Assembly (NCBI RefSeq): GCF_022760805.1
Contig: NZ_JAIVFL010000001.1
Location: 3,844,001-3,908,000 of the forward strand
Length of the DNA stretch: 64,000 bases
Direction: 5' to 3'
Source of the DNA: Candidatus Mycolicibacterium alkanivorans
GTDB taxonomy: Bacteria > Actinomycetota > Actinomycetes > Mycobacteriales > Mycobacteriaceae
Part shown: positions 1 to 8,317 of the stretch, one piece after another
Layout of the letters: every line of letters starts with the position of its first letter
Numbering within the stretch: the stretch's first letter is position 1
The notes under the pieces: generated by a model
Seen by the model: the letters and a program-made list of their open reading frames with translations, nothing else
The model's database searches: none
What the model was told of the DNA's origin: nothing
Translations under genes and position numbers: made by a program

Positions 1-1
1 C

Positions 2-88
2 GGGCCCGCGCCGCTGGAGAGCAACGAATCAGACTGGCAGGAGCAGCGACAGATCGTCGAAGATCCCGACGAGGACGAGATCCGCTAG
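2..88 (+). CDS. C-terminal end of an unidentified acidic protein (partial)
   Basis: The window opens inside a reading frame that ends at a TAG at 86-88. The 28 visible residues are hydrophilic and acidic and end in a run of Asp, Glu and Arg. I recognise no domain. The composition resembles small acidic hypothetical proteins that are common in mycobacteria, but that is only an impression. The start lies outside the window, so length and function cannot be judged. Confidence 0.45.
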   Translation, partial: GPAPLESNESDWQEQRQIVEDPDEDEIR

Positions 89-169
89 TCAGGACAACGT
101 TTGGCCCGCGGGCCGACGCGGGTACAGCCTCCTGCGAGGTAGAGGAGAACCTCAGCAAAGGGGTAGGAG

Positions 170-352
170 ATGTCGAACACCGCTGCGGCGAAGACCGGTG
201 TCGACGATATCCGGTTGTTTCGCCCGAGTCGGTCCTGCGCCTATGAGGGCTGGACCGTGGCCGAGCTCAAGAAGAGGGCGAAGCAACTTGGAATCTCGGG
301 CTACTCGGGCCTGAGCAAGGAAAAACTGATCGCACTGATCCGCAGTTACTGA
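170..352 (+). CDS. Small Rho-N/SAP-like protein, 60 aa
   Basis: A 60-residue protein starts at an ATG preceded by a good ribosome binding site (GTAGGAG). The C-terminal half (about residues 26-58) has the pattern of a Rho termination factor N-terminal or SAP-like helix-extended-loop-helix module: WTVAELKKRAKQLGI, then GYSGLSKEKLIALIRSY. Such modules bind nucleic acid in larger proteins, and free-standing copies occur in actinobacteria with unknown roles. It stands alone between the partial upstream gene and the convergent PAS-ANTAR gene, 13 bp from the latter's stop. Nucleic-acid binding is an inference from the fold. Confidence 0.7.
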   Translation: MSNTAAAKTGVDDIRLFRPSRSCAYEGWTVAELKKRAKQLGISGYSGLSKEKLIALIRSY

Positions 353-365
353 CCCGAAGGGCATA

Positions 366-1046
366 TCAGTCGCCGACGCGGGTGTGCGCGGTGAGCAACA
401 GGTGGTCGTAGACACCGCGGGCCGGCAGGGCTTCGTCGTACTCGAGGGCCAGGAAGTCCTCGGCGATCTGTTCGGCGAGCACCCGCAGTTTGACGTTGGT
501 TTCCTGTGACCGCCAGCGCAGGAGCTCGAACGCGGTGTCGGCGCTGATCCGGTAGACCACCATCAGCATCCCCTTGGCCTGTTCGATGGCGGCCCGGGAT
601 TCGGCGATCTCGGCGACCGCCTCGTTGAGCAGTTCCCGTTTCTCCTGGCTCAGCGTGGGTGTGACGTCGACGTAGAAACCGTGGGTACCGATGACGGCGC
701 CGCTGTCGTCGTGCAGCTGATCGCCGACCACGACGACGTCGTGGACGTCGCCGTGGGTGTCGACGATGCGGTGGCGGGTGCTGAACGCGCCCGACGTGCG
801 GCGGATCTCTTCCAGCGTGGCAGCGACCTGACCGTAGTCGTCGGGATGTTTGTGGGACAGCACGAGTTCGGTGGTCGGTTGCACGGTTCCGGGCTCGTAG
901 CCGTGCATCCGCTGCACCTGCGGGCACCATTCCCAGCGCTGGTCGTCGAAATAGAACCGGAACCAGCCGACCCGTTGTGGGGTTCCCCCGGCCAGGGCGT
1001 GCTCAACCCCGGCGTCATCGGTCAGGTCTGTGGCCTCCTCGGACAT
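366..1046 (-). CDS. PAS and ANTAR domain protein (RNA-binding antitermination regulator)
   Basis: This is a 226-residue protein if it starts at the ATG at 1046, which gives a natural MSEEATDL N-terminus. The frame stays open further upstream, but that part reads as Arg/Gly-rich shadow. Residues about 25-115 form a PAS fold (WFRFYFDDQRWEW, then HPDD). Residues about 145-205 form an ANTAR domain with AIEQAKGMLM and an AFELLR helix. ANTAR proteins bind paired RNA hairpins and prevent transcription termination; the PAS domain would sense a ligand or partner. There is no kinase or response-regulator partner nearby. No clear Shine-Dalgarno sequence is visible. The RNA target cannot be predicted from this window. 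Confidence 0.82.
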   Translation of the reverse strand: MSEEATDLTDDAGVEHALAGGTPQRVGWFRFYFDDQRWEWCPQVQRMHGYEPGTVQPTTELVLSHKHPDDYGQVAATLEEIRRTSGAFSTRHRIVDTHGDVHDVVVVGDQLHDDSGAVIGTHGFYVDVTPTLSQEKRELLNEAVAEIAESRAAIEQAKGMLMVVYRISADTAFELLRWRSQETNVKLRVLAEQIAEDFLALEYDEALPARGVYDHLLLTAHTRVGD

Positions 1047-1153
1047 ACGCCGAAGACTATTACGTTTTACCGTGACCGCTCTGGATCTCGCGCCCCACGG
1101 GCACCGCTTCCACCAGCCCGCACCCAGCGAGCGCGGTGAGGTGCTGGTTGTGC

Positions 1154-1828
1154 TCAGTGGCCCGACAACTCCCACACGCTCGCCGACATCCGGTCGGTCA
1201 TCGTGGTGACGGTGACCTGCCCGCCGTCGTCGCCCTGACACGCCATGGCCTGGACGATGGCGTTGTTGCGCAGCCTGGCCTCGCCGTAGCAGGTCCAGTC
1301 GAACGGGATGCCAATCTGATGCTTGCTCCATCGCACGGTGTCGGCATTGATCTCCGGGACGGTGAACTTCCACGCGGCGTCGCCGCCGGCACTCAACGCC
1401 CGCTGACCATCGCAGGCCTTCGCGCTGTTGGTACCGGAGCTGAATTGCGTTGTCGCAGAACGGGCATCGGGATACACGGCAACGGCCTCGGCCACCACGT
1501 GGTCATGCTTGTCGCCGTCGGTGAACAACAGCACGTGAAACCCGGACCACCTGTCGCCGAGGAACGCCTGCATCCCGGCGGCGTCCAGTGCCGAGCAGGC
1601 CGGTACCGCGGACGTGCCCGGTATGGGCCGCGCCTGGTCGGCGTCGGTCTGCAGCTTCACTCCCACGATGTCGCGCAACTGTGACGCGCTGATCAGTACC
1701 TGATCGGTGTCATCGGCGCGCAGGGGCGTGATCGCCTGGGCCGGGTTGGAAACCGCGCTGCCGGCGACGGTCTGCGCGCACCCGGCGAGCGCCACCGCCA
1801 CCAGACCCAGAAGCGCAGGCAGCCGCAT
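1154..1828 (-). CDS. Lipoprotein with PknH-type extracellular sensor domain
   Basis: The 224-residue product begins with a lipoprotein signal peptide and lipobox VALAGC, giving a lipidated Cys17. The rest resembles the extracellular sensor domain of the Ser/Thr kinase PknH. It carries four further cysteines (in PACSA, KACDG, WTCYG, MACQG), as expected for the two disulfides of that fold. There is no kinase domain, so this is a stand-alone exported sensor-domain lipoprotein, a common mycobacterial family of unknown ligand. It starts 10 bp after the stop of lat on the same strand, so the two may be co-transcribed. A functional link to lysine metabolism is not shown. Confidence 0.8.
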   Translation of the reverse strand: MRLPALLGLVAVALAGCAQTVAGSAVSNPAQAITPLRADDTDQVLISASQLRDIVGVKLQTDADQARPIPGTSAVPACSALDAAGMQAFLGDRWSGFHVLLFTDGDKHDHVVAEAVAVYPDARSATTQFSSGTNSAKACDGQRALSAGGDAAWKFTVPEINADTVRWSKHQIGIPFDWTCYGEARLRNNAIVQAMACQGDDGGQVTVTTMTDRMSASVWELSGH

Positions 1829-1838
1829 GCCCCGAATG

Positions 1839-3203
1839 CTAGACCGCGCCGAGCAATACCTCCCGCACCGCGGACACCGCCCGGTCCAGTTCCGCGCGCG
1901 TCACGGTCAGCGCGGGCCGGAACCGGACGCTATCCGCTCCGCTGCCGAGCATGATCACGCCGCGCTCCCACAGCGCGGCCAGGAGGGCATCGCGTCGCGC
2001 GGTCGTGGGAAGGCTGAACGCACACATCAGCCCACGGCCGCGCACGTCGTAAACCAACTCCGGGAGTTCAAGAGCCAGCTCCGCGAGTGCGCCGCGCAGG
2101 TGCGCGCCCATCCCCGCGGCGTGCGCGAAGAGCCCGTCGGCCTCGATCACTTCGAGGATCCGGCGACAGCGGACCATGTCGACCAGGTTGCCGCCCCAGG
2201 TCGAGTTGATCCGTGAGCTGACGGTGAACACGTTGTCGGCCACCTCGTCGACGCGCCGGCCCGCCATGATGCCGCAGACCTGAGTCTTCTTGCCGAACGC
2301 CACGACGTCCGGGGTGAACCCGAGCTGCTGGTAGGCCCACGCGGTGCCAGTGATGCCGCATCCGGTCTGCACCTCGTCGGCGATCATCAGCGCATCGAAC
2401 TCGTCGCACAGCTTGCGCATGGCGGCGAAGAACTGCGGACGGAAGTGCCGGTCGCCGCCCTCGCCCTGGATTGGCTCGGCGATGAAGCAGGCGACGTCGT
2501 GCGGGTGGGCCTCGAAGGCGGCGCGGGCCTGCCGCAGTGACTCGGCCTCCACCGCGTCCATATCGGCGCCGGGGCGGATGTACGGCGCGTCGATCCGCGG
2601 CCAGTCGAACTTCGGGAACCGGGCCACCTTGTTGGGGTCGGTGTTGGTCAGCGACAGCGTGTAGCCGCTTCGGCCATGGAAGGCGCCGCGCAGGTGCAGC
2701 ACCCGGGTGCCCAGCGCCGGGTCGATGCCGCGCGCCTCGTTGTGCCGGCTCTTCCAGTCGAACGCGACCTTGAGCGCGTTCTCCACCGCCAGCGCTCCGC
2801 CGTCGACGAAGAACAGGTGTGGTAGCGCCGGGTCACCCAGCACGCGGGCGAAGGTCTCGACGAACCGGGCCATCGGCACGGTGTAGACGTCGGAGTTCGA
2901 CGGTTTGTTCACGGCGGCCTGCGCCAGCTCGGCGCGGAACCGCTCGTCGCCGGCCAGTGCCGGGTGGTTCATCCCCAGCACCGAGGACGCGAAGAAGGTG
3001 AACATGTCGAGGTAGTGCTTGCCGTCGCGGGCGTCCACCAGATGGGCACCGGTCGAGCGGTCCAGGTCCAGCACCAGGTCCAGTCCGTCGGCCAGGATGC
3101 TGCGGGCCAGCACCGTATGCACGTTCCCAGGTTCGATGGCCGACCCCCGGTGGGCATCCGGGACCACCGACACCACGTCTTCGCGCGACAACAGTTCCGT
3201 CAT
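1839..3203 (-). CDS. lat: L-lysine 6-aminotransferase
   Basis: The 454-residue class III, PLP-dependent aminotransferase matches the mycobacterial Lat family in length and sequence (orthologue of Rv3290c). It moves the epsilon-amino group of lysine to 2-oxoglutarate, giving 2-aminoadipate 6-semialdehyde, which cyclises to piperideine-6-carboxylate. Visible hallmarks are the N-terminal AHLVDARDGKHYLDMFTFFA, the LMIADEVQTG motif and the PLP-lysine region VAFGKKTQVCG (Lys305/306). In M. tuberculosis lat lies beside lrpA; here a 5-kb block separates them. The pcd and DUF1338 genes that could take the product further lie at 8.8-11.6 kb. A TAGAAT -10 box 6 bp before the ATG suggests a leaderless transcript. 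Confidence 0.95.
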   Translation of the reverse strand: MTELLSREDVVSVVPDAHRGSAIEPGNVHTVLARSILADGLDLVLDLDRSTGAHLVDARDGKHYLDMFTFFASSVLGMNHPALAGDERFRAELAQAAVNKPSNSDVYTVPMARFVETFARVLGDPALPHLFFVDGGALAVENALKVAFDWKSRHNEARGIDPALGTRVLHLRGAFHGRSGYTLSLTNTDPNKVARFPKFDWPRIDAPYIRPGADMDAVEAESLRQARAAFEAHPHDVACFIAEPIQGEGGDRHFRPQFFAAMRKLCDEFDALMIADEVQTGCGITGTAWAYQQLGFTPDVVAFGKKTQVCGIMAGRRVDEVADNVFTVSSRINSTWGGNLVDMVRCRRILEVIEADGLFAHAAGMGAHLRGALAELALELPELVYDVRGRGLMCAFSLPTTARRDALLAALWERGVIMLGSGADSVRFRPALTVTRAELDRAVSAVREVLLGAV

Positions 3204-3260
3204 TAGGCGATTCTATCGTAATCTTTATGAACTTTTAGCTATTCGAAAGCAATATTTACG
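3204..3260 (-). promoter_or_regulatory. lat promoter: leaderless -10 box and AT-rich putative Lrp operator region
   Basis: Read on the minus strand, TAGAAT (3210-3215) ends 6 bp before the lat ATG, the arrangement of a mycobacterial leaderless promoter. The surrounding 55 bp are strikingly AT-rich for this genome (ATCTTTATGAACTTTTAGC on the plus strand). LrpA is known to bind upstream of lat in M. tuberculosis, so this is the likely operator. The exact boxes are inferred, not demonstrated. Confidence 0.55.
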
Positions 3261-3321
3261 AAGCGTGCCGCGTCAAGGGCTCACAGCGTAGACGTCATGT
3301 TTGCCGGGTACCGTCTCTGAC

Positions 3322-6300
3322 ATGTCATTCAGACCTGGCCTGCCCGGTCTCGGGGGGTTGATCGCCGCACCGATTCAGCTCACCGCGACCGCCGTCGGGC
3401 TGGCCGGCGGCGCGGCGCTGCTCGGCGGTAGCACTGCCGTCCGGGTGGGAAGCCGCGCGCTCGGCGCTGTCCCCGGCGCGCGCGCCGTCGGCCGAGCGGC
3501 AGCGGGAATGGCGGTCGAGGCGATCGGCGGCCCCCCGCACCGGCGGATCAGCCGGCGCGGCGCGCGCCGTTGGATCGAGGTGCGCGGGTTGGCCGGGCCG
3601 GACGCGGTTGCCATCGCCGAGGAGGTGCTGGCCGCCGTTCGCGCCGTGCCGGGCGTCACCGACGCGGTGCTCAACCGCTCGGTGGCCCGACTGGTGGTCA
3701 CCGTGGCCCCGGAGGGACCGGCCGAGAACCTGTCGGATGTGGTCGCCGACGCCGAGCGGCGGGCCCGCACCGAGCCCGCGCGCCGTCAGCATCCACTGAC
3801 CCTGCCCGGCGACGACTCCGTTCTGGTGGCCCGCGCGCTCGGTGCTGCTGCCGCGACCGCCAGCCTCGGCGTCTCTCTCGTCGGCACGGCGCTGCGCCTG
3901 CCCGGTGTGCCCGACCTGGTGTCGGTGGTCCCGACGGTGGCCGACCACATCCCCGCGGTGCGCCATCAACTGGTCCGCCGGCTCGGCCCGGAAGGCACCG
4001 ATCTGCTGTTCTCGGTGGCCAACTCGGTGACCGCAGCGCTGACGGTGTCACCGACGTCGGCCGCCGCCGAAGCGGTGGCGCGGACCATGCTGACCGTCGA
4101 AGCCTGGAACGCGCGGCTGGCCTGGGGCCGCCACGAAGAACTGCTGGCGCAGAACTGCCCCGAGGGCGGTTCGCCCGCGCCAGGCACCGCGATCTTCGCC
4201 GCCGGGCCCGGCGAGGACTTCGCCAACCGGTTCGGCTGGATCGGCCTGAGCGCCGCCGCGGTGATCGGCGCACTGTCGCGCAACCCGGCGATCACCGGGG
4301 CCACCGCCCTGGTTACCGCACCCAAGCCGACGCGGGCCACCCGGGAGGCATTCGGCGCTGCGATGACCTGTGGGCTGACCACTCATCACGACGCCCTGGT
4401 GGTGCGGCCCCGCGTGCTGCGCGCACTGGACCGCGTCGACGTCATCGTTATCGATCCGCGCGCCCTCTACACCGATGAGCTGACCATCACCCGGGTCCGC
4501 GGGGTGACCAACTTGCATCGCACCAAGGCGTGGGAGGCGGCCCAGTTCGCGCTCGAGGACGGCAAGCTCGGGCCCGGCTGGCACAAGCTGTCGTCGATCC
4601 GCGGCGCCGGGCGCGCCGGCGAAGCGCTGGTCAGTCCGGTCCGCGACCCGTTCGCCACCGCGGTGGTCGCCGAGGCGCGCCGGGCCGGGGTGCGGTTGGT
4701 CTCCGTCGACGACGACGGATTGCGTTCGCTGACACAGGGTTTCGACACGCTCTTCCCGATGACCGGGTCTTTGGACGACACCCTGGCCGACGCCGTCGCG
4801 CAGGCGGGCGCCGACGGCGCGACGGTGGCGCTGGTGACCACCTCCGACATGACCGCCGCGCACGAGGCTGGGATCACCATCGGCATCATGCGGGGCGCGG
4901 TGCCGCCGTGGGGCGCCGACATGTTCGTCCCTGACCTTCTCGCGGTCTGGCGGATCCTGCACGCGATGCCCGCGGCCCGCGCGGCCGGCAGTCACGGTGT
5001 GCGGCTGTCGATGTCCAGCTCGGCCATCGGCGCGCTGATGCTGATCCCCGGCGTGCCGGGCAATGGCCCCGAGTCGGTCAACGCCGGTGTGCTCGGCGGT
5101 CTATGGGCCGGATTCACCGCGGGCAACAAGGTTTTCGGCGACGCACTGCCCGCTCCCGAGCCCGGCCACGAGTGGTACTCCCTGCCGGTCAGCGAGGTGC
5201 AACGACTACTGCCCCGCCCCGCATCGGCACCCAGACAGCCGTCTGCCGCGCCGAATCTGCTGTTGGCGCCAGCGCGTCTGGCCGGGCGGGCCGCGTCGGC
5301 CACCTGGTCGCTGGCCGGTGAGTTCGTCGGCGAGATGCGGACCAATCTGGCCGACCCGATCACGCCGATCCTGGCCACCGGCGCGGTGGCCAGCGCGCTG
5401 CTCGGCTCCCCGTTGGATGCCGCCCTGGTCGGCGGAGTCCTGCTGGCCAACGCCGCGCTGTCCTCCGAACAGCAGCTGCATGCCGAGCGGGTGCTGCGCC
5501 GCCTGCTGGCCGTGCAGGATCCACTGGCCCGACGCCGCGTGGGCCCGCTCGACGAGGGCGCCACCGAGGATGTCGCGGCGGGGACGCTGCGACCTGGTGA
5601 CGTGATCGAGATCCACGCCGGCGAGGTGGTGCCGGCCGACGCGCGGCTCATCGAGGCCGCCAACGTCGAGGTCGACGAGTCGACTTTGACGGGCGAGTCG
5701 TTGCCGGTGCCCAAGCAGACCGACCCGACGCCGGGTGCGCCGCTGGCCGAACGGTCCGGCATGGTCTACGCCGGCACGACGATGGTGGCCGGCACCGCGG
5801 TTGCGGTGGTGACCACGGTCGGGCGCAGCACCGAGATACACCGCGCGATGGCGATGGCCCCGACCAAGAGCCGCCAGATCGGCCTGCAGCGCCAACTGGC
5901 CCACATCACCAGCCGGGCGCTGCCGTGGAGCCTGGCCAGCGGGGCGGCCGTCGGCGCCTTCTCGGCGCTGCGCGGCACGCCGCTGCGCGAGGCGGTCGGC
6001 AGCGCGGTGGCTCTGATGGTCGCGGCGGTGCCCGAAGGCCTGCCCCTCGTCGCGACGCTGGCACAGTTGGCGGCCGCCCGCCGACTGTCCAGCGAGCACG
6101 TGCTGATCCGCAACGCCAACTCGGTGGAGGCGCTGGCCCGCCTCGATGTGGTGTGCTTCGACAAGACCGGCACACTCAGCGAGAATCGGCTGCAGGTCAA
6201 GCAGGTGCAGCCGGTACGCGGCCATAGCCGCGACGACGTCGTCCGCGCCGCGTTGAGCACCGTCTTCGCCCGCAACGGCCGCGCCGACCACGCCACCGAC

Positions 6301-7845
6301 GCCGCGGTGCGCCGCGCCGCCGGGCCCGTCGACGCATCGGAGCGCGACGCGTACCTGCCGTTCCAGTCCGGACGGCCGTTCGCCGCCGCACTCGTCGGAA
6401 CCCGGCTGACGATCAAGGGCGCACCCGAGGTGCTCTCAGCGGCCCTGAACGGCGACCGCGATCGGCTGGGGCCGGCGATCGAGCGCCTTGCCGCCGAGGG
6501 GCTGCGGGTGCTGGCCGTGGCCGAGCGAGAGCTGACCGAGCTGGAGGCCGCCCAGGCGGCCGCCGACCCGGCCGCGATGGAACAGCTGTGCGGCTCAGGG
6601 CTGACGCCCATCGGGCTGCTCGGCTTGGCCGACACACCGCGCCCGACTGCGGCGGCGCTGCTGGCCGATCTCGGCGCCCGCGGCATCGGGGTCCGCCTGA
6701 TCACCGGCGACCACCCCGTGACGGCCGCGGTGATCGCCAACGACCTCGGCCTCGCGGTCACCGAGGAGCAGGTGATCACCGGCAGCGAGTGGGAGTCGAT
6801 GTCGGTCGGCGAGCGGGAGCAGGCCGTGGTTGAGCGGCTGGTCTTCGCGCGGATGTCGCCGGAGCACAAGATCGACGTGGTGCAGACGCTCGAGCGCATC
6901 GGTCTGGTGACTGCGATGGTCGGCGACGGCGCCAACGACGCAGCGGCGATCCGGGCCGCCAGCGTCGGTATCGGGGTGGCCGCCCCGGGCAGCGACCCGG
7001 CCCGCACCGCCGCCGACGTGATGCTGCTCGACGGCCGAATCGAGGCCCTGCTCGACGCGCTCGACGAAGGCGAGCAGTTGTGGCGCCGGGTGCAGTCGGC
7101 GGTGTCGATGCTGCTGGGCGGCAATGCCGGCGAAGTGGCGTTCGCGCTGATCACCAGTTTGGCGACCGGACGGTCGGTGCTCAACGCGCGCCAGATGCTG
7201 CTGGTCAACATGCTCACCGACGCGCTGCCCGCCGCCGCGCTGGCCGTCAGCAACCAGGGCGGCACCGGCACGCTGCACCGCGACGAGTCGGCGATGTGGC
7301 GGGCGATCGCCATCCGCGGCACGGCCACCACCGCGGGCGCCACGCTGGCTTGGCTGATGGGCCGGATGACCGGTACCCAGCGGCGGGCTGCGACGATCGC
7401 ACTGATCGGCCTGGTCTCCACGCAGCTGGCCCAGACGCTCGCGGATTCCCGTGCGCCGCTTGTGGTTTCGACGGCGGCAGGCTCGTTCCTCGTGCTGGCC
7501 GCGGTGATCAGCACACCGGGGGTGAGCCAGATCTTCGGATGCACCCCGGTGGATCCGCTGGGCTGGGGTCAGGCCTTCCTCGCCACCGCGGTCGCCGCCT
7601 CGCTGTCGGCGCTGGCTCCGGCGGTGCTGGAGTGGATCGGTTCGAAGGGCTACGCGCTGGTCGCCGGGTCAGTCGTCGACGACGACGATGCCGGCTTGGA
7701 CCAGCAGGGCGTAGATCTCCCGAACCGGGGGCGTCAGCAGTCGAACCCCCACCATGACGAGGGCGTCGGGTCCGCTGAGGCGCAGGGCTTCGGTCACAAC
7801 TCCAGGCAAGCGAAGTCCCATGACCTCAACGGGTCTCGAGAGTGA
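3322..7845 (+). CDS. ctpI: CtpI-type giant P-type cation ATPase
   Basis: From the ATG at 3322 the protein has 1507 residues; a TTG at 3301 would add seven. The C-terminal half is a complete P-type ATPase: TGES at residue 790, phosphorylation motif DKTGT with Asp947, GDGAND at 1201, then a hydrophobic C-terminal bundle. The N-terminal half holds a ferredoxin-like segment at about 75-150 without a CxxC metal site, and a decayed second P-domain copy (DVIVIDPRALYTDEL near 380; SDMTAAHEAGITIGIM near 515). This layout matches CtpI of M. tuberculosis (Rv0107c). The ion carried is unknown. The last 60 residues are hydrophilic and lie opposite an antisense frame, so the true C-terminus may be abnormal. 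Confidence 0.88.
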   Translation: MSFRPGLPGLGGLIAAPIQLTATAVGLAGGAALLGGSTAVRVGSRALGAVPGARAVGRAAAGMAVEAIGGPPHRRISRRGARRWIEVRGLAGPDAVAIAEEVLAAVRAVPGVTDAVLNRSVARLVVTVAPEGPAENLSDVVADAERRARTEPARRQHPLTLPGDDSVLVARALGAAAATASLGVSLVGTALRLPGVPDLVSVVPTVADHIPAVRHQLVRRLGPEGTDLLFSVANSVTAALTVSPTSAAAEAVARTMLTVEAWNARLAWGRHEELLAQNCPEGGSPAPGTAIFAAGPGEDFANRFGWIGLSAAAVIGALSRNPAITGATALVTAPKPTRATREAFGAAMTCGLTTHHDALVVRPRVLRALDRVDVIVIDPRALYTDELTITRVRGVTNLHRTKAWEAAQFALEDGKLGPGWHKLSSIRGAGRAGEALVSPVRDPFATAVVAEARRAGVRLVSVDDDGLRSLTQGFDTLFPMTGSLDDTLADAVAQAGADGATVALVTTSDMTAAHEAGITIGIMRGAVPPWGADMFVPDLLAVWRILHAMPAARAAGSHGVRLSMSSSAIGALMLIPGVPGNGPESVNAGVLGGLWAGFTAGNKVFGDALPAPEPGHEWYSLPVSEVQRLLPRPASAPRQPSAAPNLLLAPARLAGRAASATWSLAGEFVGEMRTNLADPITPILATGAVASALLGSPLDAALVGGVLLANAALSSEQQLHAERVLRRLLAVQDPLARRRVGPLDEGATEDVAAGTLRPGDVIEIHAGEVVPADARLIEAANVEVDESTLTGESLPVPKQTDPTPGAPLAERSGMVYAGTTMVAGTAVAVVTTVGRSTEIHRAMAMAPTKSRQIGLQRQLAHITSRALPWSLASGAAVGAFSALRGTPLREAVGSAVALMVAAVPEGLPLVATLAQLAAARRLSSEHVLIRNANSVEALARLDVVCFDKTGTLSENRLQVKQVQPVRGHSRDDVVRAALSTVFARNGRADHATDAAVRRAAGPVDASERDAYLPFQSGRPFAAALVGTRLTIKGAPEVLSAALNGDRDRLGPAIERLAAEGLRVLAVAERELTELEAAQAAADPAAMEQLCGSGLTPIGLLGLADTPRPTAAALLADLGARGIGVRLITGDHPVTAAVIANDLGLAVTEEQVITGSEWESMSVGEREQAVVERLVFARMSPEHKIDVVQTLERIGLVTAMVGDGANDAAAIRAASVGIGVAAPGSDPARTAADVMLLDGRIEALLDALDEGEQLWRRVQSAVSMLLGGNAGEVAFALITSLATGRSVLNARQMLLVNMLTDALPAAALAVSNQGGTGTLHRDESAMWRAIAIRGTATTAGATLAWLMGRMTGTQRRAATIALIGLVSTQLAQTLADSRAPLVVSTAAGSFLVLAAVISTPGVSQIFGCTPVDPLGWGQAFLATAVAASLSALAPAVLEWIGSKGYALVAGSVVDDDDAGLDQQGVDLPNRGRQQSNPHHDEGVGSAEAQGFGHNSRQAKSHDLNGSRE

Positions 7846-7860
7846 ATAGGACACGAACAT
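7669..7860 (-). other. Antisense open frame overlapping the ctpI 3' end
   Basis: A 63-codon frame runs antisense to the ctpI tail. It starts at an ATG that shares its CATG with the start of the next plus-strand gene. Its product is amphipathic and protein-like (DALVMVGVRLLTPPVREIYA), whereas the plus-strand reading of the same bases is hydrophilic and low in complexity. Codon third positions look plausible in both directions. It could be a small real gene, a remnant of a longer minus-strand gene invaded by the ctpI frame, or chance. I recognise no family. Confidence 0.25.
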
Positions 7861-8284
7861 GTTCACAATGACTAGGTCGCTCGCGGCGGCCCAGCGCGAC
7901 GCATCCAAGCGTGTCGCGGAGGCCCGCCGCTTCTCGATCCGGCTGCCCCTGATCGGCGCCGTGCGGGTTCCCCCACCTGACCAGCTGGCGTTCTACGGCG
8001 TACTGGGTGGTCTGGCCGTACTCGAGTTGATCGACTGGCCGGTGGCGCTGGCGATGGGACTGGGTTCGGCACTGGTCGCCCGGCACTTCTCGGAGGTCGA
8101 GCAGCGCGAGGATCAGCACGTGCTGGCCCCCGCCGCGCCTGCGCCCGCGAAGAAAGCGGCGGCCAAGAAGGCGCCCGCGAAGAAAGCGGCGGCCAAGAAG
8201 GCGCCCGCGAAGAAAGCGGCGGCGAAGAAGGCCCCGGCCGAGAAGGCCGTCAAGAAGGCACCCGTCAAACGTCCTTCAGCCTAG
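7859..8284 (+). CDS. Membrane protein with Lys/Ala/Pro repeat tail
   Basis: This 141-residue protein starts 13 bp after the ctpI stop and is probably in the same transcript. Residues 1-45 are basic, residues about 46-80 are hydrophobic enough for one or two membrane spans (LAFYGVLGGLAVLELIDWPV, then ALAMGLGSALVA), and residues about 95-141 are made of AKKAAAKKAP repeats. Similar lysine-alanine-proline tails occur in mycobacterial HupB and HBHA, where they bind DNA or glycosaminoglycans. Here a membrane anchor plus a cationic tail suggests binding of nucleic acid or an anionic polymer at the membrane, but no function is known to me. Confidence 0.75.
   Translation: MFTMTRSLAAAQRDASKRVAEARRFSIRLPLIGAVRVPPPDQLAFYGVLGGLAVLELIDWPVALAMGLGSALVARHFSEVEQREDQHVLAPAAPAPAKKAAAKKAPAKKAAAKKAPAKKAAAKKAPAEKAVKKAPVKRPSA
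8144..8233 (+). repeat. Three tandem 30-bp coding repeats (AKKAAAKKAP)
   Basis: Units at 8144-8173, 8174-8203 and 8204-8233 are identical or nearly so at the DNA level and encode PAKKAAAKKA-type decapeptides. Near-identity of the units suggests recent slippage or recombination, so copy number probably varies between strains. Confidence 0.9.
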
Positions 8285-8317
8285 AAAATAACGGATTCTA
8301 GCCCGTCCGTGCCGGAA

